64,000 nt of DNA, taken from the NCBI GenBank assembly GCA_033032175.1, contig CM065314.1, positions 3,348,001-3,412,000 on the forward strand. Reading direction: 5' to 3'. Source of the DNA: Saturnia japonica. Its lineage: Eukaryota > Arthropoda > Insecta > Lepidoptera > Saturniidae. Shown here piece after piece: positions 48,018-58,336 of the stretch; the stretch's first letter is position 1, and the number at the start of each line of letters is the position of its first letter. The translations under genes were made by a program, and so were the position numbers. Below the pieces are notes generated by a model that searched no databases, had not been told where the DNA came from, and worked only from the letters and a program-made list of their open reading frames with translations.

Positions 48018-48357
48018 GCAGTCGATTTCGCACAGTTTGAGGACTTACATCAACACCACTTGAAATTTGTAGCCTCAAACTTATCTCTCGAGCGGTTAAC
48101 ATCGGCTGGCGTCTTGCAGTCAGTTGTATGTACCGGTCTTGCCGAGTGGTTGTACTCCTTTTACGGCCTGGATGCTGTTCAGCGGCTTCTCCTGTATTAT
48201 TGTAGCGCTGCCAAAGACGACAAATAACACTTCTATGAATGCCAAAATGTCGAGATACCTGAGATTGATTACTTCCCGCTTGCAACATCCCTACAGCTCT
48301 TTGCATTTCATCTGCCATCAAATGACGTCGCTTCATGACGTAAATAATATCTAACAA
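47941..48357 (-). pseudogene. Tc1 transposase, DNA-binding part
   Basis: Reads MLDIIYVMKRRHLMADEMQ...; the likely start is the second Met (about 48336). It holds the paired-like domain: first helix-turn-helix 'QSQVSRHFGIHRSVICRLW', a GRKR hinge ('HPGRKRSTTTRQDRYI'), and second helix-turn-helix 'SLRLQISSGVDVSPQTVRNR'. This part would bind the terminal repeats. The frame runs on out of register after 'LRARRP' (about 47990), where the catalytic part continues in another frame. Confidence 0.92.
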
Positions 48358-48860
48358 TTCAATTTTGTCGCTAACTTTATTTAAATGGTTGGTAAAATTA
48401 TAAAATCAAGACTAAACGTAGCAATTAAAACGCACTTAAATTCAAACAAATTCGCAGTCATTTGAATTTTATGAAAAAACAAAACATAATCCAATTTTTT
48501 TTTACAACCAGCCAGTATGTCATCAATAACAAAAAAGTTTACTTACCTACGCACTTTGTTTGAGTAAATATTTAGAAATTAATTAATATAAATGGAAAAA
48601 TTTGTAATATCACGCATGTTGCTTAGACTTTTTTGATGTGTGTAATACAAAACAAGTACTGGCATAGCAAAAAACGTCAGACAAAGTTATCAGACTATAT
48701 GTGTAAACAATCATTTATAAGCATTTATTATCTAAGACATACATATTTTAAAAATTCTTGTTAATTTGGTTGTTTTTTTGTTTACTCCATATAACGATAA
48801 CTCTCTATAACGATAAAAAATGCTCAGTCCCTTGAGTTTCGTTATAAAGAGTTTACACTG

Positions 48861-49536
48861 TGTAGGTAATTACAAATCCATGCTCTGTAGACTCTTGGTT
48901 CGTTCTCATTTGAAAAAATACGTGGGTAATGTAATGTACTGAAGATATTATGCTAATTGCTATTTAATATACTCGCTAAGCGAGTTCCTCACAGATATAT
49001 TATTATTTTTACTTGTTTTTGTTCATAATTTTTTTTTTATAGCTAAACGTGCTTAGTGTTTTCAGGCTGACTTTTCCTATAGGTAGTTTTAACAATATAT
49101 TTACAACAGAACACTCCGAAGTCGCTTTAACTAAAAATTTTAAAGCAAAATAAAACGACTTTTCTAAGGAAAAGAAAATAACATTTTAAATTGAAAATTC
49201 TCAAGACCATGTTATTTGGTGGACATAATTATTTCTCCCGACGTCGATTCCCAAAACTAAGATGTAACCAGTGTCTTTTCCCAATAGTTGATACTTATTA
49301 AAATAAGAAGATGAAAGATAGTAAAACGCTTTAATCTAAAAAAGAAACGTGCTCTTATTGTGTGTGACCTAAAAACGTTGTTCGGTGCTTGCAGACTGGT
49401 GATAATATTTCCGACTTAAACTTAGTATTGAGTATTGTTAACCTAAAAAATAGTTAAATATATACCACCCGATTGACAAATTTTAGAATGATTCAAAACC
49501 AAAAATACATTATTTCTTTAGGCTTTTTATCTGTCT
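48861..49536. other. Unassigned sequence
   Basis: Nothing recognised. Confidence 0.4.
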
Positions 49537-49860
49537 GGACAATTATGTTAGCCTGGACAATTATGTTAGCCTGAGGGGCCCTAAAAACTAGAACCTCTGG
49601 CAGCTTTTATAGCTTCACCGTGGCTTGGGGGCGAGCGCTTAAGGACCACAGCCGCGAAAACGTGGGCAACATGAGCACAAGGGTGCCAAAGTGGCCGGAC
49701 TTCGGTTTGGGCTATCGCCGCGATTGCAAAGAAGGCGCGATCTGACTAATTTCCTATCCGTATAAATTCGAGATAAACTAACATATAGGTACATATAATA
49801 CATGTACCTGCCTCCTGGGAAGAAGGAAGGAACATGTGTGTATTTATTTAGTAACTCAGA
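49537..49860 (-). repeat. Non-LTR retroelement 3' region (second copy)
   Basis: Minus strand matches 12427-12702: 'aagtccggccactttggcac', 'gcggct', 'cttaagcgctcgccccc', 'agggcccctcaggctaac'. Beyond the end lies a direct tandem repeat, two units of TGGACAATTATGTTAGCC (49537-49554 and 49555-49572). Confidence 0.65.
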
Positions 49861-51370
49861 CGCTACTTATAAATGTCAAAACACTATTACCGGTTCAGAA
49901 AATATACTAGTCATCAAGAAAAGCTGACAAGAAACTCGATCGGGTATATCTTTTCTTTTACTGAGTATATATACTATTTCTATTCTTTATTTTATCGATG
50001 ACAGTTCTAATTTGACAGTTGTAGTGTACCAAATAAGTAATGATATCATCGGTCGCATATATTTATTATATTTTCATTCATCAGATTTTGATTTAAATAA
50101 ATAAATAAATAAAGATTACCTGTCGTTATAATTATTTCGTTTCATTGTCGAGTACCTACCTATACCTACTTATTTTACAACAGCTTCGAAAATTTTGAAG
50201 AAGTTGGCATTATCAATCAAGAATTAATACGTGTAACATCTTTAATGAAATATAATATTAGTTAATAAATTTGTACAAAAGTAACCGGCAGTAGTTTAGT
50301 TTCTTACATTTTGTAAAAAAATGTCGGGTCTGTTATCGTGCTACGTTTATCGATATAGCTCCATTCCTATCAGTTTCTCCGACTCTGGTATAACCTTGTA
50401 CGTGTGTAAGCGTCATATTTTTATAAAATAATGCATACATAATGTAATAAAGACGCTCGTTCAAGTTTTCCCAGGAGCTGTCATCGAGAAAATAAAGAAA
50501 TAGAAAAGGTATAATATAAGTATTGTTTACAGTTCATTATAATTTTTGGGAAACACTTCCAGTAATTACTATTGTTGACGTAATTACCTATAATCACCTA
50601 CCACCCTAAGCCTTATGCTATAAGTTTTTCTGTGCTATTAAAAGCTTTCGAAATATGAATCGCTTTACATGGTTCTTGAACTTATTATCTGGGAAATCGA
50701 TAATGTGCTTAGAAAGTTTAATGTAGTACCTAACGCTATAATACTAAACAAACTTTTGTCTTACCGAATCTAAAAGATGAAATTCGTTGCGTAGATTTAT
50801 TGTGTTTAATAATACCCTAAAATGCCCTAACTTTTCTAACAATATCATCTAATTTATGAACTATACAATTAAAATTGGTCCTCCAAATGGGCGAGCGCTA
50901 AACGACGGGTTCCTTATTCGATTGTCGGGATTTACGTTTCCGGTCGAAGTATTCCATTTAGGCTTTTGTTTGTTTTTTAATTACACATTCTTAGAACAAG
51001 TTTAATTGAAACGAAATAAGTACCGGTAGGAATATGAGATATTCCATACTTTTAAAGGATATTATACGACTCGCGCATGTAACAGAATTATATTATTTTT
51101 TATTATTGTATTATTATATATAACAACAAGCATAATAGTATTGAACGGGTATGTCACAGGTGATTTCTGCTCAATACATAGTTTTTTTTACTATGGTAAA
51201 CAAACCACTGACATAAATTATATATTTGAGATCCCGACACAGAACTGTCAATCGCCACGATGATTTTAAAATATTTAAAGTCTCCCTTATGACCAATAAC
51301 CTCATAATTTTCAACCGATTGAATAACAACTATTAAAATGAATTACCAAAGTTGAGTAATATTAATATTA
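49861..51370. other. Mostly unassigned sequence
   Basis: Holds a 26-base LINE-like match at 49921-49946 ('aagaaactcgatcggg'), and an (AAAT)n run at about 50094-50112. Nothing else recognised. Confidence 0.4.
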
Positions 51371-51650
51371 CTAGCATCCGCCTGCGACTTCGTTCGCTTA
51401 ATCTATATGTACTAATATTATAATATCCACTTCTTTACGGCAAGAAAATACATCGCTGAACGCGTAGTGCTTATAAAAATCGTAACTTCTTAAAACATTA
51501 AAACCGCTTATTTAATAAAGATATCGCGATAAATATTTTTAGACAAGCACCAAGTTTCTGAGATGTAAAACAAAAAATATTTGATCAAAATATATCCAGT
51601 AGATTTTGTGTGATGCGCGCACAACGGCTAACTTCAATCATTTGATTTAT
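51371..51650 (-). mobile_element. Helitron-like element, family E
   Basis: Plus strand begins CTAGCATCCGCCTGCGACTT, later 'gatcaaaatatatccagtag' and 'tgatgcgcgcacaacggc', as at 27737-27950. TC end not clearly placed. Confidence 0.55.
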
Positions 51651-52842
51651 ATGTAAAGGTTAGGGACATTAAGACTAAAATAAAGTTAAACAAAATCTTG
51701 TGTAGCGGTAACAAAGTAAAAATACATGGAAAAATAAAGTGAATATTATTTTAATCGCGAAAGCAATTATTTGATGGTATAATAATACAAAACAATGTAT
51801 GTCACTATCAGCAAGGAATGCGTTTTAGCCGCCGCAAGTGCTGCCTGCCGCACCGTGTCTACCGCTGCCTGCACTGTAGTTTCCCAACAGACTCGACGGG
51901 GCATTTCATTTTTGCGCAACATAAAGCTTTACTTCGAAGTGCTCGTGGTTGAGTCACAAAATAGAGAAAGCACAGAAAGCCAGCTTCATACAAAGAGCGA
52001 TAAAGGCGCACGCACGACACCAGTCGCGAGTCGCGATTTCGCACAATATAGAATGTACAAATTTAAGAATTTAAACTAATGTAAGAACAGAACAACAAAC
52101 AAATGTAAGAATTTCAATAGATGGGGCCTTAAATACATTTTCATTAAATCAACAAATGACAATCGTAATAAAAATATATTTTAATCAATTATTTTAGAGA
52201 AAACGTTAATTTTGATGAAGAATTAGCAAAGATATGGTGTTACAAGGTAAAAACATCTTTGAGAAATAACATACAATGATTATTGTTTTCTGTGTGAGAC
52301 TTGGTTCTGAATTAACAATTAACAAACGATCTTATCAAAATTTTTCTGTACTTGCTGCATATATAAATACAACATTAAACCAAAACGAATTCAAGATTAT
52401 TAACAAACGTTTTCGAGTAACCAATTTATAGATTGATATTTATATGTAATAAATGTGCTCAACTGATTTATAATAAATGCAATGGTAAATGGAAATTTTC
52501 ATATAATATTGTATATGACAGCCCTATCGCTACGGCTGAACGTAGGTAACTTCAAGGTCCGCCGGAGCCTTCTATCTGTACCTACCTATTTTGTGACTTT
52601 ACTTTGAAGTGCTCGTTGCTGAGCTGAGCGAGCGATTTTATAATCTAAGTCGAGGGCTCGCGAGACGTTCCTACTGCGTAATTAATCTCAGATTTATTAC
52701 TTTATTATGATCAAAAGTTATTACTTTAGTTTATAATATGCCTTTGATTCATTTAGCGCTCCTATTAATAAAAAGTACTTTTTATAATTGAATTTCAATC
52801 AAACCACCATAATAACCGGCAATGTTTATTTTAATTTACTGT
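51651..52842. other. Unassigned sequence with a GC-richer patch
   Basis: 51820-52040 is GC-richer and gives frames on both strands (94 and 61 codons) with no recognisable motif. 'actt(c/t)gaagtgctcgt(g/t)g' occurs at 51929 and again at 52602, so the two patches may be related. Confidence 0.4.
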
Positions 52843-53017
52843 TCATTATATTAATACGTGAGAAGAAAACTTTGGACTCCTTTTTAAGTATATTGTATAC
52901 ACGGAAGTCTGTGAGATTTGGCATGGTTAAAGTTTATATGGAGAAAGAGTGCAGAAAGCTAAAATTTATCTATAATATCTGTTACTAATATATTAAATTA
53001 AATACATTAATACTGCA
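52843..53017 (+). mobile_element. Helitron-like element, family A (copy 4), 5' part
   Basis: Starts TCATTATATTAATACGTGAG and matches copies 2 and 3 up to 'aatactgca'. Continues at 58337 after the nested insertions. Confidence 0.8.
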
Positions 53018-53048
53018 TTTAGGGTTGAGCCCGGTTAATTAAATAAAT
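53018..53048. other. Filler insertion, left part
   Basis: Begins TTTAGGGTTGAGCCCGG. Belongs with 58114-58336. Together they form about 250 bp that interrupts Helitron copy 4 and itself received the LTR retrotransposon. Its type is unknown. Confidence 0.5.
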
Positions 53049-53421
53049 ATAAATGAAGCTTTTATGCCTCATTTAAGTTTCAAGTATTATCTATGGTGGC
53101 AGCACTTTACGCTAGGTTCATTTAGACATTATCTGTAGAAAAATTGTGTTTACTCACTGCTCGAACTTTACACATTTGACCGCCAATAAGCATATTAAAA
53201 GGATTACGGTTATTACATTAATATTGTAAAAATTATATTTGAAGCAATAGCTTTTAATGTTGTTTCTCTTTACAGGTTTGTAAACAACTGTATATTGTTA
53301 ATATTACATAGAATTAAGCTGTGCGTAGAATTAAAAGTTATTTGTAATTTTTAGTAATTTAATAAATATCTCTTTACAGAGCAACAACCTAATTTATTGT
53401 TTCAATAAACAACATATTACA
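53049..53421 (+). repeat. 5' LTR
   Basis: Starts ATAAATGAAGC and ends ATATTACA. Contains TTATATTT (53233-53240) as a possible TATA element, the segment TTTAATGTTGTTT (53253-53265), two CTCTTTACAG motifs (about 53266 and 53371) and AATAAA-type poly-A signals (about 53360 and 53404). Confidence 0.93.
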
Positions 53422-53434
53422 AAACAACATTAAA
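53422..53434 (+). promoter_or_regulatory. Candidate self-priming primer-binding site
   Basis: AAACAACATTAAA begins at the first base after the 5' LTR and is the exact reverse complement of 53253-53265 in the LTR. No TGG start, as expected of tRNA-primed elements, is found in the 31-base leader before the gag ATG. In the fission yeast element Tf1 the primer site pairs with the 5' end of its own transcript. The same arrangement is inferred here. Confidence 0.5.
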
Positions 53435-53452
53435 TTATAGCTGTTGTAAACG

Positions 53453-54406
53453 ATGGAAAAATTAAAATTTGAATTTATTGTGAAACCAAGTGAAGATCCG
53501 AAAACAAATATGATTCACATAACCTCAATTAGTAATGCCGATAAAAACGTGTTCATAATTCCGGAACATTTACAACCAATACGGCTACATACAGAGATAA
53601 TGAAAACTCAAACTTTTCAAAAAGTAAAAGCCACTTTACAAAGAAGACATGAAAAAAGACAAGTATGGATTTCAATGGCATCTGAATTGCGTGATACTTA
53701 TATGGATGAAGAAGGGAATATACAGTTCAAGGGATATCTACTAGAGATGACAACAACGACACAACACACGTCAAGTGTAACGTCAACGGAGACTCTTACA
53801 AGAATCCTGGAAAATTTTGCTGAACTGAAAAAGGAGTCTAAACAGCCTAATTTGAAACATTTATCTGAGAAGCTTGTATTAGAAAAATTCACAAAAAAAA
53901 CATCAAGTGTACAACAGTGGATAAGTATCTTTGAAGATGAATGCTTGCGTCTAGGTATAGATGAAGATATTCAGAAAATACAAGTGTTTCGGTTATTTTT
54001 GGACGATTCGTGTCAAGATTGGTATAGTTCTATGCTTATAAAATACACAATAAACTCAGAATGGTGCATTTGGAAACATAAATTTTGTGAAACATATGTG
54101 AACAAAGGCTGGTCACCAGTAAGGTATGCTTTTTTATTTAAATACAGGCAGGGTTCTTTACTGGAATATGCTCTTAAAAAAGAGAGGCTTTTATTAGAGA
54201 TAAACAAATTAATTGATAAACCTACTTTAATTGATTTGATTGTAACGGGGTTACCTAATTTCATTGCAGATGAAATTGACAGGAATAAATTAAAAGACAC
54301 TGAGGATTTATTTAGTAGTATTAGAGGTTTAGAACATTTAATTAATAAGACGATGGTAGATAAAAAAATAACAGATTCAGATAATAAACAAAAAGAAAAA
54401 CTTTAA
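53453..54406 (+). CDS. gag: Gag polyprotein, capsid part
   Basis: 317 residues from ATG 53453, 31 bases after the LTR. The protein would form the intracellular particle that packages the element RNA. The middle shows the retrotransposon gag pattern: 'VQQWISIFEDECLRLGI', 'IQVFRLFLDDSCQDWYSSM', 'WCIWKHKFCETYVNKGW', 'YALKKERLLLEINKL', 'LIDLIVTGLPNFIADEI'. The first 130 residues are less conserved in type. The frame stops at TAA just before the zinc-knuckle region, which lies in another frame. The stop is therefore likely the effect of a length change in an A run near 54395-54401. Recognition of the family is firm; the symbol is the generic name. Confidence 0.9.
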   Translation: MEKLKFEFIVKPSEDPKTNMIHITSISNADKNVFIIPEHLQPIRLHTEIMKTQTFQKVKATLQRRHEKRQVWISMASELRDTYMDEEGNIQFKGYLLEMTTTTQHTSSVTSTETLTRILENFAELKKESKQPNLKHLSEKLVLEKFTKKTSSVQQWISIFEDECLRLGIDEDIQKIQVFRLFLDDSCQDWYSSMLIKYTINSEWCIWKHKFCETYVNKGWSPVRYAFLFKYRQGSLLEYALKKERLLLEINKLIDKPTLIDLIVTGLPNFIADEIDRNKLKDTEDLFSSIRGLEHLINKTMVDKKITDSDNKQKEKL

Positions 54407-54579
54407 AAGATAAGCCGTGCAGAATCTGTGAAAGAGAAAAGAAGGGAACTCGGTATCATTTAGAATCTGCATGTTCGTTCAGAAATAAAGATAGTGATCG
54501 CTCAAAAAAAGAACTAATAAGAAGTGTTAATAATTCAGAATTAGAAATGACTTTAAATGAAATAGATCCAAAAAACTAA
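54407..54579 (+). pseudogene. Nucleocapsid zinc-knuckle segment, shifted frame
   Basis: Reads 'KPCRICEREKKGTRYHLESA' followed by C, giving the pattern C-x2-C-x9-H-x4-C, with a longer central spacing than the classical CX2CX4HX4C knuckle. Nucleocapsid knuckles bind the packaged RNA. The segment is out of frame with both the upstream gag and the downstream protease. The changes at each side fall in runs of A (about 54395 and 54570). Confidence 0.7.
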
Positions 54580-55571
54580 TAATTCCACCATTAATCAAAA
54601 CCAAGCTAATTATAAATGATTCTATAGAAACGTTTGGGATATATGATTCAGGATCAAATATTAGTATTATTAATTCAAGATTGTTATCTATAAAAAGCAA
54701 CCCAAACAATAACAATAATCAATCAGCAAATTTAAAAACGATTAATGGTGTTAAAAAGTCTATAGGAATAGTAAAATTAAAAATAAAGATTTTTGAAATA
54801 GAACAAAATGTTAATGTTTTTGTCATAGACGAACAAAATTTTGATTATGATTTTTTAATTGGATTGGATTGCATAAAATCATTTCAACTAATTAAAAATG
54901 AAAAGTTAGAAATTACACAAAAACAAAATAAAGAAATAAAACACTACAATACAAATATTCCTGGCTTTACAGGTAACAAAATTGAAAACAAAGACCATTC
55001 AGTTGATAAAAACTGTAAGGACACAACAATGAAGAATAAGTTATCTTTGAATGATAAGTATAGAGTAAACTTTAATGAACATATAGAGGTTACAAAGTTC
55101 AACATTTCGTTAGATCATTTAGACACTCAGCAACAATTAAAAATAGATGAATTAGTTGACAAATATAGGTCACTATTTGCAAGAGACAAATATGATGTAG
55201 GCACAGTGAAAGGCTATGAAGCACATATAGATTTATTAGTGGATACTTATTGTAGCAAGAGACCATACAGATGCAATTTTGAAGACAAAAAGGAAATAGA
55301 ACAACAAGTTTCAAAATTGTTAAAACAAAAATTAATCGAGGAATCTTATAGCCCTTTTGCAGCTCCTGTAACATTAGCTTATAAAAAAGAAGAAGGAAGA
55401 AAATCTAGATTATGCATAGATTTTCGTGATTTAAATAAGATAGTGGTTCCTCAGTCACAACCATTTCCGCTTATAGAAGATTTGATGGTGAAAACAAGAA
55501 ATTGTCGATTTTTCTCAACATTAGATATAAATTCCGCCTTTTGGTCTTATACCTTTAAAGGTGGAAGATAG
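54561..55571 (+). pseudogene. pol: Pol: aspartic protease and N-terminal RT
   Basis: Open from 54561 to TAG at 55569. The protease active site is 'IYDSGSNISIIN' (Asp codon 54645-54647) with the flap-to-C-terminal landmark 'FLIGLDCI'. It is followed by a linker and RT: 'RPYRC', 'LIEESYSPFAAPVTLAYKKE', 'RLCIDFRDLNKIVVPQSQPF' and 'FFSTLDINSAFWS', which carries the first catalytic Asp. An extra base near 55548 takes the frame into a stop within RT. The protease would cut Gag-Pol; RT copies the element RNA. Confidence 0.9.
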
Positions 55572-55809
55572 GAAGAAAACAGCATTTGTTACTCAAGAAA
55601 ATCATTTTCAGTGGACATGCCTACCATTTGGTTTAAAAACTTCACCTGCAATTTTTCAAAGAATACTTAGCAGCATTATTAGAAAACACAAATTATCAGA
55701 TTTTACAGTAAATTTTATTGACGACATTTTAGTATTTTCCAAGACATTCACTGAACATATTAAACACTTATCATTGTTATTGGAAGCAAATTTTAAAGGA
55801 GGGTTTTAG
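55561..55809 (+). pseudogene. pol: Pol: central RT segment
   Basis: Continues RT in the next frame: 'RKKTAFVTQENHFQWTCLPF' and the catalytic 'VNFIDDILVFS', which corresponds to the F/YxDD box with the two metal-binding Asp residues. Ends at TAG 55807 because of an extra G in a G run near 55800; the following residues are found in the third frame. Confidence 0.9.
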
Positions 55810-55810
55810 A

Positions 55811-57709
55811 TTGAAATTCTCTAAATGTAATTTTGCACAGGACTCTGTAAAATACTTAGGCCACATAATAAGAAATAATACAATTTCACCACTTAAGGAT
55901 AATTTAATAGCCATAACAGATTTTCCTATCCCAAAAACAAAAAAAAATATCAGGCAGTTTTTAGGTAAAATAAATTTTTATGGGAAATATATACCAAATA
56001 TATCAATAATATTAGATCCTCTACATAATTTGTTAAAAAAAGACCAAAAATTTATTTGGACTGAAAAATGTCAAGACTGTTTTGATACAATAAAAAAACT
56101 ACTATGTTCAAAACCAATATTAGAAATCTTTGATCCGAATCTACCTATACATATTTATACAGATGCAAGTTTACAGGGTATAGGGGCTATTTTAAAACAG
56201 CCACAAGAAAATGGAGAAGAAAAACCATGTGCATATTTCTCTAGAAAATTAAATGACAGTCAAAAACGAAAAAAAGCTATCTATTTAGAATGTTTAGCTA
56301 TTAAAGAGGCTTTAAAATATTGGCAACATTGGTTAATAGGAAAAAAAATTAAAGTATTTTCTGACCATAAACCGCTAGAAAAATTGAATATTAAGGCAAG
56401 AACAGACGAGGAACTAGGAGACCTCACATATTATTTATCACAATTTAATTTTGAAGTTATATATTCACCCGGGAAAGACAATTTAGAAGCAGACAGTTTA
56501 AGTAGAAACCCAGTACTGGAATCAGATGTAAACCAAGAAGAAGTATTGAAAATTTTAAATTTTATTAAACTAATAGACATCCAAAATGATCAAGAGAAAA
56601 ATGAGGATATAAGACAGTATAAAAATAAACTAATATTAAGATATAAAATATATTTCAAAAAGATAGGAAAAAAAGAAAAAATTATACTTACTGAAGAATT
56701 TAGTAAAAAACTTATTAAATATGTACACTGTACATACTGCCATATTGGAGTAAAACAAACAGAAAATAAAATCAGACCATTCTATGCAGCAAAGAATTTA
56801 ATACATAACATAAAAAAAATCTGTGATAACTGTGAAATATGTATAAAGAATAAATCTAGAACTAAGTTTAAATACGGATTGATGTCTCATCTAGGACCTG
56901 CTACTTACCCCTTTGAAATTGTTTCCATGGACACTATCGGTGGATTTGGTGGCTCTCGCTCTACAAAAACATATCTTCATCTTCTGGTAGACCATTTTAC
57001 CAGATATGCCTATATAATGACATCAAAAACACAGAATGCAAATGACTTTATAAAACTCATTAAAAAAGTTATTCCAGAAAATAAAGTTGGAATGATCCTA
57101 TCTGATCAATACCCGGGCATAAATTCGAAAGAGTTTAAAAGTTTTTTGGAGAAAGAGAACATACCTATTATTTTCACTGCAGTAAATGCACCTTTTTCAA
57201 ACGGTTTAAATGAACGTTTAAATCAGACATTAGTAAACAAGATAAGATGTACAATTAATGAAAATAAAGATAAAACAGCTTGGACAACTATTGCACATAA
57301 ATGTACCCAAAGATTTAATGAAACTGAACATACTGTGACAGGATATTCTCCAACATATTTAATGGAAGGAAAAGTTATAGATATCTTACCAGACGAGTTA
57401 AAAGAACATAAAACACAAAAAGATTTATTACAAGATAGGAAAATAGCTTTAGAAAGGACTATAAATTCACACAATTATAATAAGCAAAGATTCGATAAAA
57501 ATAGGAAAGAATACAAGCTAAAAGTAGGAGACTCTGTTTATGTAGAAAATAGTAACCGTTTAAATAGAAAAAAATTAGATGAATTAAAAATTGGACCATA
57601 CAAAATTTTGGAAAAAATTTCTAACTCTATATATAAAGTTAGTACAGGACACAATAAGTTAGAATCAAACTTGTTTCACATTACAAAACTTATACCAGTA
57701 CTTGATTAA
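55811..57709 (+). pseudogene. pol: Pol: RT thumb, RNase H and integrase
   Basis: 632 residues. RT connection: 'KCNFAQDSVKYLGHII', 'IRQFLGKINFYGKYIP'. RNase H: 'IYTDASLQGIGAIL', 'YLECLAIKEAL', 'FSDHKPLEKL', 'EADSLSR' give the D-E-D-D set. Integrase: zinc domain with H-x4-H ('HCTYCH') and C-x2-C ('CDNC'), then DDE core Asp at 56930 ('SMDTIGG'), Asp at 57104 ('SDQYPG') and Glu at 57212 ('NGLNERLNQ'), 35 residues between the last two. A GPY-type motif ('KIGPYKIL') follows near the C-terminus; no chromodomain is visible. The first codon is not a natural start; this is the downstream part of pol. Confidence 0.93.
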
Positions 57710-57721
57710 TTTTGTAAACTT

Positions 57722-57735
57722 GGAGGGTGGGAGAT
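57722..57735 (+). promoter_or_regulatory. Polypurine tract
   Basis: GGAGGGTGGGAGAT abuts the 3' LTR. It would prime plus-strand DNA synthesis. Confidence 0.8.
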
Positions 57736-58108
57736 ATAAATGAAGCTTTTATGCCTCATTTAAGTTTCAAGTATTATCTATGGTGGCAGCACTTTACGCT
57801 AGGTTCATTTAGACATTATCTGTAGAAAAATTGTGTTTACTCACTGCTCGAACTTTACACATTTGACCGCCAATAAGCATATTAAAAGGATTACGGTTAT
57901 TACATTAATATTGTAAAAATTATATTTGAAGCAATAGCTTTTAATGTTGTTTCTCTTTACAGGTTTGTAAACAACTGTATATTGTTAATATTACATAGAA
58001 TTAAGCTGTGCGTAGAATTAAAAGTTATTTGTAATTTTTAGTAATTTAATAAATATCTCTTTACAGAGCAACAACCTAATTTATTGTTTCAATAAACAAC
58101 ATATTACA
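57736..58108 (+). repeat. 3' LTR
   Basis: 373 bp, no difference from the 5' LTR found by eye. Followed by TAAAT (58109-58113). Confidence 0.93.
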
Positions 58109-58113
58109 TAAAT

Positions 58114-58336
58114 AAAAAGGTTCTGTTCAATAAATCAGTATTATTATTTCACTCAGTTACAGGTTAAACATATGTTACATTAAATATCAACATTTTTAGA
58201 TGCGTCCACTTGGACGTCTCTAACCGGACTATCCTGTCTTACGCTAATGTGGAACGGGAAAATGATGAGTGACACTTGACACCTACCCATCCATAACGTG
58301 CACTTTATAGATGAGCATGTGTGTGTCCCTACACTT
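58114..58336. other. Filler insertion, right part
   Basis: Continues the unit begun at 53018. Contains 'gtccacttggacgtctc' with a small inverted repeat (tccaagtgga type), and ends 'tgtccctacactt' just before the Helitron sequence resumes. No known family recognised. Confidence 0.45.

Larger units (their letters stand above)
47044..48642 (-). mobile_element. Tc1-type transposon, near-complete
   Basis: 28-base terminal repeats begin CACTCATCAAAAAAGTCTAA and (inverse) CACACATCAAAAAAGTCTAA, 27 of 28 identical. They are flanked by TA (47042-47043 and 48643-48644). The length of 1599 bp is normal for Tc1. It holds one transposase gene on the minus strand with a single frame break. Confidence 0.95.
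46846..48860. mobile_element. pogo-like MITE (copy 2), interrupted by Tc1
   Basis: Left end CAGTGTAAACTCTTTATAAC at 46846 and its inverse ending at 48860. The outer 150-170 bases at each side match the copy at 4088-4904 closely. Left duplication TA is intact (46844-46845); the right one reads TG. Between 46994 and 48690 it holds the Tc1 element instead of the 525-bp interior of copy 1. Confidence 0.85.
53049..58108 (+). mobile_element. Complete Ty3/gypsy-type LTR retrotransposon
   Basis: 5060 bp, flanked by TAAAT (53044-53048 and 58109-58113). Two 373-bp LTRs bound gag and a pol in the order protease, RT, RNase H, integrase, which is the Ty3/gypsy order. No env-like frame is present. A polypurine tract GGAGGGTGGGAGAT lies just before the 3' LTR (57722-57735). 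The LTRs show no difference by eye, so insertion was recent, yet the coding region has four one-base frame changes. Confidence 0.95.

Noticed and set aside
51795..52079. 94-codon frame with Cys/Ala-rich start
   Set aside because: Looks protein-like at first, but an opposite-strand frame is also open, no domain is visible, and a short related patch recurs at 52.6 kb, which suggests a repeat.
54390..54406. Programmed -1 frameshift between gag and pol
   Set aside because: No canonical X XXY YYZ heptamer lies in the gag frame before the stop, and three other frame changes occur in the same element. An indel in an A run is simpler.
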